Source: Bordetella parapertussis (GTDB taxonomy: Bacteria; Pseudomonadota; Gammaproteobacteria; Burkholderiales; SG8-41). From it: a DNA stretch of 64,000 bases. Positions 47,159-56,618 of the stretch are shown piece by piece (position 1 is the stretch's first letter; every line of letters starts with the position of its first letter). The position numbers and the translations under genes were made by a program. The stretch spans positions 1 to 64,000 of the forward strand of contig CAMCYP010000008.1 of NCBI GenBank assembly GCA_945885345.1, read 5' to 3'. Below the pieces are notes generated by a model. It ran no database searches. It was not told the DNA's origin and saw only the letters and a program-made list of their open reading frames with translations.

Positions 47159-48583
47159 TCAGTTGGCTTTGGTGCCTGAGCGGCTTTTCAGGTAAGCCAC
47201 GGCCTGGTTCAATTCGTAATCATTCGGTGAAACGATTTCACCGGGTTCCGGCCGCAGCGTTTTTTCATCGACTTCTTTCGGCCGGGGGGCCGGCGTGAAC
47301 TTGTACTTCTGTACCGATTTCGCCGCAGCGGCTGTTTTTTCCGCAGGTGTTTCGGCTGCGGCGCTTTCACCCAGGTGCTTGGTCAGATCGGCCTCGCGAA
47401 GTTTCAGCGCTGCGCGGTCGGTGGCGAAATCGTCGAGCGGAATGTCCGGCGTGATGCCCTTGGCCTGGATGGAGCGGCCTTTCGGTGTGTAATAACGCGC
47501 GGTGGTCAGCTTGATCGCGGTGTTGTTGCCCAGGGGCAGGATGGTTTGCACCGAACCTTTTCCGAAGGTCTGCTGGCCCATGACAACTGCGCGCTCATGG
47601 TCCTGCAATGCACCGGCAACGATTTCCGAGGCCGAGGCAGAGCCACCATTGACCAGCACGACCATCGGTACTGTCTTCGCTTCTTTCGGCAGCACCTTGA
47701 GGAAATCGTCCTTGTTGCGGCCGCGCAGATAGTGCTCGGGGCTGGCGGTGAGTTTCATCTTCGCGTCATCGGTGCGGCCGTCGGTGTAGACGACCAGCGC
47801 GTCTTTCGGCAGAAACGCCGCCGAAACTGCCACCGCGCCGTTCAGCAGACCACCCGGATCGTTGCGCAGATCGAGCACCATGCCTTTCATCGGCCCCTGG
47901 TTTTCCTTGAACATGCGTTCGATGGCGCGCGCCATCGTCTCACCGGTGTGTTCCTGGAACTGGCTGACGCGCACATAAGCGTATCCCGGCTCAAGCAGCT
48001 TGGATTTGACACTCTGGATCTTGATGATGGCGCGGATCAGTGTCAGCACGATGGGTTTGGTTTCGCCTTTTCGTACGATAGTGAGCACGATCGGAGTGTT
48101 GGGTTTGCCGCGCATGCGTTTGACCGCATCGTTGAGCGTCATGCCCTTGACCGAGGTCTCGTCGAGTTTGACGATCAGGTCGCCGGCCTTGACGCCGGCG
48201 CGCGAGGCGGGGGAATCGTCGATCGGCGACACGACACGCACAAAACCGTCTTCCATGCCGACTTCGATGCCGAGACCACCGAATTCGCCTTGGGTACCGA
48301 CCTGCATTTCCTTGAAAGCTTCCTGGTCGAGGTAGGCCGAGTGCGGGTCCAGGCCGGAGAGCATGCCGTTGATGGCTTCGGTGATCAGTTTTTTGTCTTC
48401 AACGGGCTCGACATAGTCGCTTTTGACGCGACCGAAGACTTCAGTAAAGGCGCGCAATTCCTCGATCGGCAGCGGCAGCGCGGCTGTTTCGCGCTGGGCG
48501 ATGGCCGAATAATTGAGACTGATCGCGACGCCGAACAATACACCGACGATGATCAGGCCTAACTGATTGAATCTACTGCGCAT
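47159..48583 (-). CDS. ctpA: C-terminal processing peptidase (S41), periplasmic
   Basis: 474 residues from ATG 48581-48583 with AGGAG upstream. It has an N-terminal signal/anchor (LGLIIVGVLFGVAISLN) and a PDZ domain around GLGIEVGMEDGFVRVVSPID. The catalytic dyad is Ser in NGGSASASEIVAGAL and Lys in GQQTFGKGSVQT. The C-terminal ~90 residues are a low-complexity extension. Family members cleave tails of periplasmic proteins, including peptidoglycan hydrolases, consistent with envC next door. Confidence 0.93.
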   Translation of the reverse strand: MRSRFNQLGLIIVGVLFGVAISLNYSAIAQRETAALPLPIEELRAFTEVFGRVKSDYVEPVEDKKLITEAINGMLSGLDPHSAYLDQEAFKEMQVGTQGEFGGLGIEVGMEDGFVRVVSPIDDSPASRAGVKAGDLIVKLDETSVKGMTLNDAVKRMRGKPNTPIVLTIVRKGETKPIVLTLIRAIIKIQSVKSKLLEPGYAYVRVSQFQEHTGETMARAIERMFKENQGPMKGMVLDLRNDPGGLLNGAVAVSAAFLPKDALVVYTDGRTDDAKMKLTASPEHYLRGRNKDDFLKVLPKEAKTVPMVVLVNGGSASASEIVAGALQDHERAVVMGQQTFGKGSVQTILPLGNNTAIKLTTARYYTPKGRSIQAKGITPDIPLDDFATDRAALKLREADLTKHLGESAAAETPAEKTAAAAKSVQKYKFTPAPRPKEVDEKTLRPEPGEIVSPNDYELNQAVAYLKSRSGTKAN

Positions 48584-48663
48584 TTGATGCTCCTGCCGCA
48601 AAATGCGGCTCATGTAACAACGGCTGAATGAGTGGTTAACGAAGGTGAGTAAAGCAATAACAG

Positions 48664-49893
48664 TTATCGCAATTTGACCCAGTTGAGGGGGTCGAAAGGC
48701 CTGCCTTCGTGACGCATTTCAAAGTATAAACCCGATTCCGCATTGCCGCCGCTGTTGCCCACGGTAGCGACCGCTTCGCCGCCGCGGATGACATCGCCGA
48801 CTTGTTTCAACAAGGCTTCCGCGTTGGCGTACAGGGTCATGTAACTGTCGCCATGATCCACGATCAGCAGATTGCCAAAGCCGCGCAGCCAGTCTGCATA
48901 CACCACCCGGCCGTCAGCCACTGCACGCACGTCATCGCCCGGCTTGGCGGCGATGAACAAACCCTTCCAGGTGACGCCGCCATCGTTACGTGGACTGCCA
49001 AACCGGCTGCCAAGTTCCCCTCGCACCGGCAAGGCGAGCTTGCCGCGCAGTGCGGCGAATGGACTGTTGTCGTTTCGGCTGGACGGCACGGCGTCGGTAC
49101 GGGGCCGCGGCCGGTTGTTGGTCGCGGGCTTGCGCACCACCAGCCTTGCCAGCTGGTCGACCAGCCGGGTCAGCCGGTTTTCGTTGGCCTGCATGGCCCG
49201 CATTTCGCGCTGCTGGGCGCGGATGTCGCGCGATACCCGTGACAGGACTCCGGCGCGGGCACGTTTTTCCTGTTCCAGGCGTTTTCTCTGTGTGGTCTGC
49301 TCGGCAGCGATGCGTGCAATGGCTGCGGCCTCATCGGCAATTTCCGCCTTGAGGCGGTCAATTTCGCGCAGGTTGCTGCGCAGTCCATCGACCAGTTGCG
49401 CGCGCGCGCGCGCGATGTGTGCCAGGTAATGCAGCTGGCGTGCCATTTCATTGGGATCCTCGCGGTTTAATGCCAGGCGCAGGGCATCGGACTGGCCCTG
49501 CAGGTATTGCTGGCGCAGCATGCGGCCGAGCAGATCCTGCTGGGTGCGCAGGCTGTTGCCGGTGTCCTGCGAAGATTTTCGTAATTCGCCGAGCTTGGCA
49601 TTCGATTCGCGGGACTGGCGGTTCAGCTGGCGCAGTTCGCGGTTGGCTTCCGAAATTGCCTGCTCGGATTCACGCAAGGCATCCGAAGCTTCGGTCTTGG
49701 TTTCTTCCGCAGCCGCCAGCTTTTTTTGCAGTGCTGAGATGCGCGCCCGCAGTTCGCGTTGCTGTTCACGCGCTTCTTCCTGGGTTTTTGCCGGGTTTGC
49801 CGCAGCGGTCGCAATCGGTGTCCAGGCGGCGGCGATCAGCACCAGCAATGCCGGCAACAGGCGCGCATGACTGCTTGCGCAAATACGCGTCAC
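48664..49893 (-). CDS. envC: EnvC-like murein hydrolase activator
   Basis: 409 residues from GTG at 49891-49893. A signal peptide ends near ATAAANP. A long coiled coil follows (about 37-255, heptads such as ISALQKKLAAAEETKTEASD), then a C-terminal LytM domain (~300-409). The LytM metal ligands are replaced (HGDSYMTLYANAEALL, YFEMRHEG), as in E. coli EnvC, which is itself inactive but activates amidases at the septum. The start overlaps the gpmI stop (GTGA). Confidence 0.9.
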   Translation of the reverse strand: MTRICASSHARLLPALLVLIAAAWTPIATAAANPAKTQEEAREQQRELRARISALQKKLAAAEETKTEASDALRESEQAISEANRELRQLNRQSRESNAKLGELRKSSQDTGNSLRTQQDLLGRMLRQQYLQGQSDALRLALNREDPNEMARQLHYLAHIARARAQLVDGLRSNLREIDRLKAEIADEAAAIARIAAEQTTQRKRLEQEKRARAGVLSRVSRDIRAQQREMRAMQANENRLTRLVDQLARLVVRKPATNNRPRPRTDAVPSSRNDNSPFAALRGKLALPVRGELGSRFGSPRNDGGVTWKGLFIAAKPGDDVRAVADGRVVYADWLRGFGNLLIVDHGDSYMTLYANAEALLKQVGDVIRGGEAVATVGNSGGNAESGLYFEMRHEGRPFDPLNWVKLR

Positions 49894-51413
49894 GCAAACT
49901 CGAGCAGCGACCGCCCCGTCATCGCCGCGGGCTTGGGCAGACCCATCATTGCCAGCAGGGTGGGTGCGACATCCTGCAGCGCGCCGCCGTCGGCGATGCG
50001 CGCCTTGCGGCCGATGTAGAGCAGCGGCACCAGGTTGAGGGTATGGGCGGTGTGCGGCTGCTGCGATTTTTCGTCGCGCATGGTTTCGGCATTGCCGTGA
50101 TCTGCGGTGATCAGCACTTCACCGCCGATGTCGCGCATGGCTTCGACGATGCGGCCGATGCATTCATCGAGCACCTCGATGGCACGGGTCGCGGCGGCAA
50201 GGTTGCCGGTATGGCCGACCATGTCGCCGTTGGCGTAATTGCAGACGATGGCGTCGTACTTGCGCGCCTGGATGGCGGCGACCAGCTTGTCGGTGACTTC
50301 GCGCGCGCTCATCTCCGGCTGCAGGTCGTAAGTGGCGACCTTGGGTGAGGGCACCATGACGCGGTCTTCACCGGCGTATGGTGTTTCCACGCCGCCGTTG
50401 AAGAAATAGGTCACGTGTGCGTATTTTTCCGTTTCAGCGATGCGCAGCTGGCGCAGTCCCTGCTGCGCCAGGTATTCACCGAAACCCTCGCGGATCTGCT
50501 GCGGGCCGAAGGCCGCGGGGATGTGCACGAAATCTTCACCGTAACTGGTCAGCGTGCAGTAGTAGCCGATTTTTGGCACACGATTGCGTGCGAACCCGCT
50601 GAACCCGGGGTCGGTCAGTGCGGAGGTCAGTTGCCGCGCGCGGTCGGAACGGAAGTTCATGAACACCACGGCGTCGCCGTCGTTGATGCGTACGGGCTGA
50701 CCGATGGCCGTGGCTTTGACGAATTCGTCGGTTTCGCCGCGGGCGTACGCGGCTTTCAGGCCGGACAGGGCATCGGGCGCTGCGTACGGCGCAGTGCCAT
50801 TCGTGATCAATTCATAGGCGGGCTGCACCCGTTCCCAGCGCTGGTCGCGGTCCATCGCGAAATAGCGGCCGCAGATCGACGCAATCCGTGTCTGGCCCAG
50901 CGCCCGGCATTTCTCCTGCAGCGCGACCAACGAAGCTTCAGCGCTTTGCGGCGGCGTGTCGCGGCCGTCGAGGAAGGCATGCACATAAACCTGCTTTGCG
51001 CCATTTTGGGCGGCGAGGTCGAGCAATGCGTGAATCTGCGATTCATGGCTGTGCACGCCGCCCGGTGACAGCAGGCCGAGCACGTGCAGTGCGCCGTTGC
51101 GGGATTGGCTGATCGCGGACTTCAGTACCGCATTGGTGGCAAATTCCCCGGTCTCGATGGCATGTTCGATCTTGGTGTAATCCTGGTACACCACGCGGCC
51201 TGCGCCGATGTTCATGTGGCCGACTTCGGAGTTGCCCATTTGCAGCGCCGGTAACCCGACCCATTTCTCGGAGGCATCGATGATGGTGTGCGGCGCGGTT
51301 TTCCAGAGGAAATTCCAGTGCGGTTTGCGCGCCTGGCAGATGGCGTTGTCGTCGCAGGCTTCGCGATAGCCGAAGCCATCGAGTATCACCAGCAGGACAG
51401 GTGTTATCTTCAT
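49890..51413 (-). CDS. gpmI: 2,3-bisphosphoglycerate-independent phosphoglycerate mutase
   Basis: 507 residues from ATG 51411-51413, giving the family start KITPVLLVILDGFGYRE with metal ligand Asp12. The phosphorylated Ser62 is in GNSEVGHMNIGAGRVVYQD. C-terminal metal motifs are NYANGDMVGHTG and LITADHGNAE. It interconverts 3- and 2-phosphoglycerate using Mn2+. First gene of the gpmI-envC-ctpA-moeB run. Confidence 0.95.
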   Translation of the reverse strand: MKITPVLLVILDGFGYREACDDNAICQARKPHWNFLWKTAPHTIIDASEKWVGLPALQMGNSEVGHMNIGAGRVVYQDYTKIEHAIETGEFATNAVLKSAISQSRNGALHVLGLLSPGGVHSHESQIHALLDLAAQNGAKQVYVHAFLDGRDTPPQSAEASLVALQEKCRALGQTRIASICGRYFAMDRDQRWERVQPAYELITNGTAPYAAPDALSGLKAAYARGETDEFVKATAIGQPVRINDGDAVVFMNFRSDRARQLTSALTDPGFSGFARNRVPKIGYYCTLTSYGEDFVHIPAAFGPQQIREGFGEYLAQQGLRQLRIAETEKYAHVTYFFNGGVETPYAGEDRVMVPSPKVATYDLQPEMSAREVTDKLVAAIQARKYDAIVCNYANGDMVGHTGNLAAATRAIEVLDECIGRIVEAMRDIGGEVLITADHGNAETMRDEKSQQPHTAHTLNLVPLLYIGRKARIADGGALQDVAPTLLAMMGLPKPAAMTGRSLLEFA

Positions 51414-51560
51414 GATTTTAATGATATTTTTTAAATTACGATACAATAGGATTCTAAATCATTTCCATCAGCTTGGGCGCACAGGGGAAGTCATGATCGA
51501 ACGGGTTGCAGTGCTCCAGCCATTTTCAGCGATTGTCACCAAAGGCATTGCGTCCAACTG

Positions 51561-53318
51561 GTGCTGTTCTTGAATCCGTCCCGTGGCCTGTTGGTACATC
51601 TGAGCCTGGCGTGCACTGCGCTGCTCTGCGTAGTGCCGTTCCTGCAGCCTTTTCATAATTTCCCGCTGACGTCGTTCTATACCGAGTGGCTGGCATTTGC
51701 GCTGGGGCTGGGGGTGATGATCGTCATGCTGGATCGCCGTACCTGGATTGCTGCCGAGGTGCCCTGGGTTGCGCTTGCGCCTTTCGGGCTCGCACTGCTG
51801 CTGGTGGTGCATGGTGTCATGGGCTGGTCACCGTATTTCGGTCATGCGCTTACCGGGGCCTTGTATCTGGTCTGGGCTGGTCTGTTGATTATCGCGGCGC
51901 GGGCTCTGGTGCGGATTTGCGGCATGGAGCGGGTCGTTACGATTGTCGCAGCCGCTCTTGTTGCGGGCGCGTTGCTGAGTGCGGCGATTGGCGTGATCCA
52001 GTATTTCAACTGGATCACGCCGCTGAATGCTTTTATTGCGCGGCCGTCCAGCGCCGCAATATTCGGCAATATGGCGCAACCGAATCACTTTGCCGCCTAC
52101 ACGACACTGGGTCTGCTGAGTCTGGCCTATTTGCACAGTCGCGATCGACTGCCGCTGCCGGTCGCGGCCATTTGCGCTTTGCCGTTGCTGTTTGTGCTGG
52201 GCGTGTCAGGCTCACGCAGTCCCTGGCTGTATCTGCTCGCGGCGTTTGGATGCGCGGTCTGGTTGCGATCAGTGTCAGAGGACCGTGCGGCGCGACGGCT
52301 GTTTTTGTGGGCGGGCGTTTTTCTGATATTGCATTATGCGATGCAGGTCGCGGTGGGGGCGGGCTGGCTCAAGCCGCCGGAACGGGCAACGGTTACCGCC
52401 ATTGAACGCCTGTTTTCCGGCGCCGACAGTATTGCGGATCGCATTGGACTCTGGGGCGCCGCCTGGTCGATTGCAGTGAATCACCCATTTTTTGGTGTCG
52501 GCTGGGGTGCTTTTGCCGGACAGTATTTTGATTTTATTGCCGAGCCGGGTGCTGCTGCCCCTCTGGGGATTTATAACAATGCGCACAACATACTGATCCA
52601 GTTTTTTGTGGAGACCGGGGTTATTGGCCTCGCCCTGCTTCTGGCGCCCATTACGGCGTGGATCATTGCCATACTGCGAATCAGGCCCGTTGCCGGGCAG
52701 TGGTGGCTACTGGCGACGCTGGCTGTATTCGGAGTGCACAGCATGCTGGAGTACCCGCTTTGGTATGCGTATTTTCTCGGCATCGTTGCATTACTGCTGG
52801 GATTTGGTCCGGGGCCGGTTTTTGTTCCTCAACTGGCGCGGGTGGGACGAATTTTTGCAGCAGCGGTCGTTTTCGTCGGCGTCTACAACCTTGCTGTTTT
52901 ATGGGGGGACTATCGCCAGTTTGAGAGATTGCTTTTACCTTCGTCGGGCCAATCCCCGCGCATGGATTCGCCGGTTTTGGTGACGCGATTGCATCAGAAC
53001 GCCATACTGACCCCATATGTCGAATTGGTTACTGCATTTCCCTCGGCGGTCGCGGAGGAAAATCTGGCGGGGCGGTTGCTGCTGAACGAACGGGTGATCG
53101 GATTTACCCCGATACCCGCTCTGGTCTATCGGCAAGTGTTGTTGCTGGCACTGGCCGGCCGTACCGCTGAATCACAGGCGTTGCTGATCCGGGCTCGGCG
53201 GGCCTATCCTGCCGTGCCACCGGAATTCGAACTTGGCTTGAAGAATCTTGCCCGCGAATATCCGGCGCGTTTCCGTCCTCTGTTAGAATCCGCTGCTCCA
53301 GTCCTGGGTCGTAAATGA
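51561..53318 (+). CDS. PglL/Wzy-type O-oligosaccharyltransferase or O-antigen ligase
   Basis: 585 residues from GTG 51561. About eleven membrane helices carry the PglL motif FGNMAQPNHFAAYTTLGLL near 170 and the Wzy_C region (NHPFFGVGWGAFAGQYFDF, NAHNILIQFFVETGVIGLAL) near 315-360. A soluble ~120-residue C-terminal tail follows. PglL enzymes move lipid-linked glycans onto Ser/Thr of pilins in the periplasm; WaaL ligases use lipid A core instead. The pilin cluster 5 kb downstream makes pilin glycosylation the better guess. Its stop overlaps the rhodanese start. G+C looks somewhat lower than in its neighbours. Confidence 0.8.
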   Translation: MLFLNPSRGLLVHLSLACTALLCVVPFLQPFHNFPLTSFYTEWLAFALGLGVMIVMLDRRTWIAAEVPWVALAPFGLALLLVVHGVMGWSPYFGHALTGALYLVWAGLLIIAARALVRICGMERVVTIVAAALVAGALLSAAIGVIQYFNWITPLNAFIARPSSAAIFGNMAQPNHFAAYTTLGLLSLAYLHSRDRLPLPVAAICALPLLFVLGVSGSRSPWLYLLAAFGCAVWLRSVSEDRAARRLFLWAGVFLILHYAMQVAVGAGWLKPPERATVTAIERLFSGADSIADRIGLWGAAWSIAVNHPFFGVGWGAFAGQYFDFIAEPGAAAPLGIYNNAHNILIQFFVETGVIGLALLLAPITAWIIAILRIRPVAGQWWLLATLAVFGVHSMLEYPLWYAYFLGIVALLLGFGPGPVFVPQLARVGRIFAAAVVFVGVYNLAVLWGDYRQFERLLLPSSGQSPRMDSPVLVTRLHQNAILTPYVELVTAFPSAVAEENLAGRLLLNERVIGFTPIPALVYRQVLLLALAGRTAESQALLIRARRAYPAVPPEFELGLKNLAREYPARFRPLLESAAPVLGRK

Positions 53319-53761
53319 TGCCTTCCATAGAAGCTTTTTTTGTTTTTCTGCAGAAAAGTCCGTTCAACATGATGTTGTTCGGCGGTGCAATGGCCAGTGG
53401 CGTCATGCTGCTGTGGCCGCTGGTGATGCGGCCGTTCCGTGCCGGCCGTGAAGTCGGCGTTGTCGATGCGGTGCAGTTGATCAACCGCAAGGATGCGCTG
53501 GTGATCGATGTGCGCGATACCAGTGAATACGAGGCGGGGCATATCACCGGTGCCCGCCATGTGCCGGAAAAGCAGCTGGCTGAACGCCTCAAGGATCTTG
53601 AAAAATTCAAGGATCGTGCGCTGATCGTGGTCTGCCGCAGCGGGACGCGTTCCGGCGCCGCAGTGCAGGTGCTGCGCGGCAACGGTTTCAATGAAGCGGT
53701 CAACCTGCGCGGTGGCATCGGTGCCTGGCAACAGGCCGGCATGCCGCTCGAAAAGAGATAG
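53315..53761 (+). CDS. Membrane-anchored rhodanese-like sulfurtransferase
   Basis: 148 residues. One membrane helix lies at about 18-37, then a single rhodanese domain (LVIDVRDTSEYEAGHITGAR) with the active-site loop VVCRSGTRSG (C107). It would carry persulfide sulfur, facing the cytoplasm or periplasm depending on topology. ATGA overlap with the PglL-like gene. It precedes grxC and secB as in many betaproteobacteria. Confidence 0.9.
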   Translation: MMPSIEAFFVFLQKSPFNMMLFGGAMASGVMLLWPLVMRPFRAGREVGVVDAVQLINRKDALVIDVRDTSEYEAGHITGARHVPEKQLAERLKDLEKFKDRALIVVCRSGTRSGAAVQVLRGNGFNEAVNLRGGIGAWQQAGMPLEKR

Positions 53762-53778
53762 TCCGGGACGGCGGCGCC

Positions 53779-54033
53779 ATGGCAAAGGTTCGCATGTATA
53801 CCACCGCTGTTTGTCCGTTCTGCCAGATGGCCGAGCGCCTGCTGCAGAGCAAGGGCGCGGAGATCGACAAGGTCCGCGTTGACCTTGATCCGGCCGAGCG
53901 CTCCGCGATGATGGAAAAAACCGGGCGCCGCACGGTGCCGCAGATTTACATCGGCGAAACCCATGTCGGCGGCTACGACGACCTCGCCGCGCTGGATCGT
54001 GCCGGCAAGCTTGATCCGCTGCTCGCATCCTGA
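53779..54033 (+). CDS. grxC: Glutaredoxin 3
   Basis: 84 residues. The dithiol active site is CPFC (C12, C15; E. coli Grx3 has CPYC), with RRTVPQIYIGETHVGGYDDL carrying the cis-Pro and glutathione-binding segment. It reduces disulfides and glutathionylated proteins in the cytoplasm. It lies 17 bases after the rhodanese gene in the rhodanese-grxC-secB run. Confidence 0.94.
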   Translation: MAKVRMYTTAVCPFCQMAERLLQSKGAEIDKVRVDLDPAERSAMMEKTGRRTVPQIYIGETHVGGYDDLAALDRAGKLDPLLAS

Positions 54034-54068
54034 TCTTTTGTTTAACCCCGTTCCGAGGAATTCCGGCA

Positions 54069-54536
54069 ATGAGTGAGCAGCAGCAACCGCAGTTCGGCAT
54101 TGAGAAAATTTACCTGAAGGATCTGTCGCTGGAAATTCCCAATGCGCCACAGATTTTCCTCGAGCGCGAAACCCCGCAGATCGAAATCAATGTCCACAAC
54201 GGCGCCAGCCCTCTCGATCAACCGGGCCTCTACGAAGCCGTGCTGACGGTGACGGTGACCGCCAAGGTGAAGGACAAGACAGCATTCCTGGTGGAAGTTG
54301 CACAGGCCGGAATCTTCCAGATCGTCAACCTGCCGCCGCAAGAACTTGATGCCGTACTCGGCGTGCTGTGTCCGGGTACGCTCTTGCCTTACGCGCGGGA
54401 GGCGGTGGCCAGCGTGATGACACGCGCCGGCTTTCCGCCGGTGATGCTGCAGCACATGAGTTTTGACGCAGCTTATCAGGAGCGCATGCGCCAGATGGAG
54501 CAGGAGCAGGCGGCCAAGGCCGGCGCGCCAAACTGA
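54069..54536 (+). CDS. secB: Protein-export chaperone SecB
   Basis: 155 residues. FGIEKIYLKDLSLEIPNAP and the segment GVLCPGTLLPYAREAVASVMTRAGFPPVML are diagnostic. The tetramer holds preproteins unfolded and hands them to SecA. The C-terminal tail EQAAKAGAPN is less conserved. It lies between grxC and the SH3-domain gene, close to gpsA, the typical neighbour. Confidence 0.96.
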   Translation: MSEQQQPQFGIEKIYLKDLSLEIPNAPQIFLERETPQIEINVHNGASPLDQPGLYEAVLTVTVTAKVKDKTAFLVEVAQAGIFQIVNLPPQELDAVLGVLCPGTLLPYAREAVASVMTRAGFPPVMLQHMSFDAAYQERMRQMEQEQAAKAGAPN

Positions 54537-54538
54537 CG

Positions 54539-54985
54539 GTGAAGGCTATCGCGCGCATCCTGATTGCCGCAGTGGTTCTGGTTTTCGGCCAGGCGGCGGC
54601 GGTCGCTGCGGAGTTCCGTTCCGCGGCCGAGGCTGCGGTGGTGCTTTACGACGCCCCTTCGGTAAAAGGGCGAAAACTCTATATCGTCAACCGCGGTTAT
54701 CCGCTGGAAGTCGTGGTGCAGGTCGAGGGCTGGGTCAAGGTTCGTGACGCTGCCGGCACGCTGTCCTGGGCTGAAACCAGGACGCTCGATACGACGCATA
54801 ACGTGTTGCTCAGGACAGCTGCAACCGTGCGCCAGAAACCTGCTGATGACGCGCCCGTCGCGTTCGAAGCCCAGCGTGATCTGCTGCTGGAAATGCTGGA
54901 GGCCGCGAATGCCGGCTGGGTGCATGTTAAACACCGCGATGGCAGTGCCGGCTATGTGCGCGCCGCGGATGTCTGGGGCGGATGA
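54539..54985 (+). CDS. Secreted bacterial SH3-domain protein
   Basis: 148 residues from GTG 54539, two bases after secB. A signal peptide ends at AAVAAEF. Two SH3-like repeats follow: VVLYDAPSVKGRKLYIVNRGYPLEVV with GWVKVRD, and LLRTAATVRQKPADDAP with GWVHVKHRDGSAGYVRAADVWG. It probably binds peptidoglycan or another periplasmic ligand. The gene recurs between secB and gpsA in betaproteobacteria; its function is unproven. Confidence 0.85.
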   Translation: MKAIARILIAAVVLVFGQAAAVAAEFRSAAEAAVVLYDAPSVKGRKLYIVNRGYPLEVVVQVEGWVKVRDAAGTLSWAETRTLDTTHNVLLRTAATVRQKPADDAPVAFEAQRDLLLEMLEAANAGWVHVKHRDGSAGYVRAADVWGG

Positions 54986-55034
54986 CCGTTATGCCTTCCG
55001 GCGTCGCAAGCGCTGAGGTCTGCGCCGTCTCATC

Positions 55035-56033
55035 ATGAACATCACCATACTCGGCGCCGGCGCCTGGGGTACTGCCCTTGCCATCAACCTCGCGGCCCGG
55101 CATGCAGTGAACTTGTGGGCGCGCGATCCGGCGCAGCTGGAGGCGATGCAGGACCGTCGCGTCAACGACCGCTATCTGCCCGGTTGCGCATTCCCCGATG
55201 CCCTGCAATTGCATGCCGATTTGCACCATGTGTTGACCGGCAGCGATTACCTGATTTGTGCAACACCGGTCTCGGGCCTGCGTGCGACGCTGCGAGCCGT
55301 TCGTGAATCGCGCTGCACGACGCCGATGATCTGGCTGTGCAAGGGTTTCGAACGTCCCGACGCGCGACTGCCGCACGAAGTCTTTGCCGAAGAAACGGGC
55401 GCTGTCGCCGGTGCCGTACTCTCCGGTCCCAGTTTTGCGCAGGAAGTGGCGAGCGGCCTGCCCGCCGCTTTGACGCTGGCGTCCTCCGATCGCAAGCTGG
55501 CAATCGCTGCTGCAAAGGCACTGCATGGTCCCGCGCTGCGGGTGTATTCGCACGATGACGTGATCGGCGTCGAAGTCGGCGGAGCTGTCAAAAACGTGAT
55601 CGCGATTGCTGCAGGTGTCTGTGACGGACTGGGCCTTGGACTTAACGCGCGCGCGGCACTGATGACACGCGGCCTCGCGGAAATGACGCGGTTTGGCGTC
55701 GCGCTGGGCGGACGAGCGGAAACCTTCATGGGACTGTCCGGCGTCGGCGATCTGCTGCTGACCTGCACTGGCGACCTGTCGCGCAACCGCCGGATCGGAC
55801 TGGCGCTGGCGCGAGGCGAGGCTGTAACCACTGCCCAGGCTGGCCTGGGTCATGTCGCCGAAGGCGTTTTCACCGCTGCTGAAGTGCGTCGCCGGGCACA
55901 AGAACGCGGCATTGAAATGCCGATTACCGACGCGGTGTGCCGCTTGCTGGCGCAGCCCGGACGGGCGGCTGATGTAGTCCGCGAGCTGCTCGCGCGCGAT
56001 CCCAAACCGGAAAACGCCGGATCAAGATCCTAG
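55035..56033 (+). CDS. gpsA: NAD(P)-dependent glycerol-3-phosphate dehydrogenase
   Basis: 332 residues. The Rossmann motif ITILGAGAWGTALAINLA opens the protein. VLSGPSFAQEVASGLPAALT, the catalytic Lys in GGAVKNVIAIAAGVCDGLGLG, and GLSGVGDLLLTCTGDLSRN complete the family pattern. It makes sn-glycerol-3-phosphate for phospholipids. It is convergent with trmL, nine bases between stops. Confidence 0.96.
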   Translation: MNITILGAGAWGTALAINLAARHAVNLWARDPAQLEAMQDRRVNDRYLPGCAFPDALQLHADLHHVLTGSDYLICATPVSGLRATLRAVRESRCTTPMIWLCKGFERPDARLPHEVFAEETGAVAGAVLSGPSFAQEVASGLPAALTLASSDRKLAIAAAKALHGPALRVYSHDDVIGVEVGGAVKNVIAIAAGVCDGLGLGLNARAALMTRGLAEMTRFGVALGGRAETFMGLSGVGDLLLTCTGDLSRNRRIGLALARGEAVTTAQAGLGHVAEGVFTAAEVRRRAQERGIEMPITDAVCRLLAQPGRAADVVRELLARDPKPENAGSRS

Positions 56034-56042
56034 TCAGCCCCG

Positions 56043-56507
56043 TCACGCGCCGTTGCTGAAACCGCGCTGGCGCCAGGCCTCATAGACCACGATTGCGACG
56101 GCGTTGGACAGGTTCAGGCTGCGATTACCTGCCTGCATTGGCAGACGTAAACGCTGCGCTTCAGGCACCGTATCCAGTACGGTTGCCGGCAAGCCGCGGG
56201 TTTCCGGGCCGAATAACAACACATCGCCAGTGGTGTAGTGCAGCGTGTCATAGCGCACGCTACCGCGGGTGGTGATGGCCAGCATGCGCCGTCCGGAAAA
56301 ATGGGCCTGACAGGCGATCCAGTCATCATGCACGGTCATCGCCGCGCGCGCGGCGTAATCCAGACCCGCGCGCGCCAGCGTGCGGTCGCTCAGTGTGTAG
56401 CCCAGCGGCCGCACCAGATGCAGCCGGGCGCCGGTGTTGGCGGCCAGGCGCAGCACGTTGCCGGTGTTGGGTGCGATCTCGGGTTCGTACAGCACGATGT
56501 CGAACAT
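56043..56507 (-). CDS. trmL: tRNA (cytidine/uridine-34-2'-O)-methyltransferase TrmL
   Basis: 154 residues, the typical minimal SPOUT enzyme. EPEIAPNTGNVLRLAANTGARLHLVRPLGY, LLFGPETRGLP and the knot motif LPMQAGNRSLNLSNAVAIVVYEAWRQ are diagnostic. It methylates the ribose of the wobble base in leucine tRNAs. It is transcribed away from the msh cluster, so the 155-base gap holds the divergent promoters. Confidence 0.94.
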   Translation of the reverse strand: MFDIVLYEPEIAPNTGNVLRLAANTGARLHLVRPLGYTLSDRTLARAGLDYAARAAMTVHDDWIACQAHFSGRRMLAITTRGSVRYDTLHYTTGDVLLFGPETRGLPATVLDTVPEAQRLRLPMQAGNRSLNLSNAVAIVVYEAWRQRGFSNGA

Positions 56508-56618
56508 CAGACGCCTGCGGGAAAGTGGTGTCGGGTTGTCATCAGGGGCTTAACCGGATATCCTTAAATATCAATAACATGCGCAATCCGCACGGCAACA
56601 GCTTGTGATCCGGAGTTA

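Noticed and set aside
51493-51572. Possible 26-codon upstream frame (ATG 51493) ending over the start of the PglL-like gene
   Set aside because: No ribosome-binding site and no recognisable peptide. It could be a leader peptide, but nothing in the sequence supports that.
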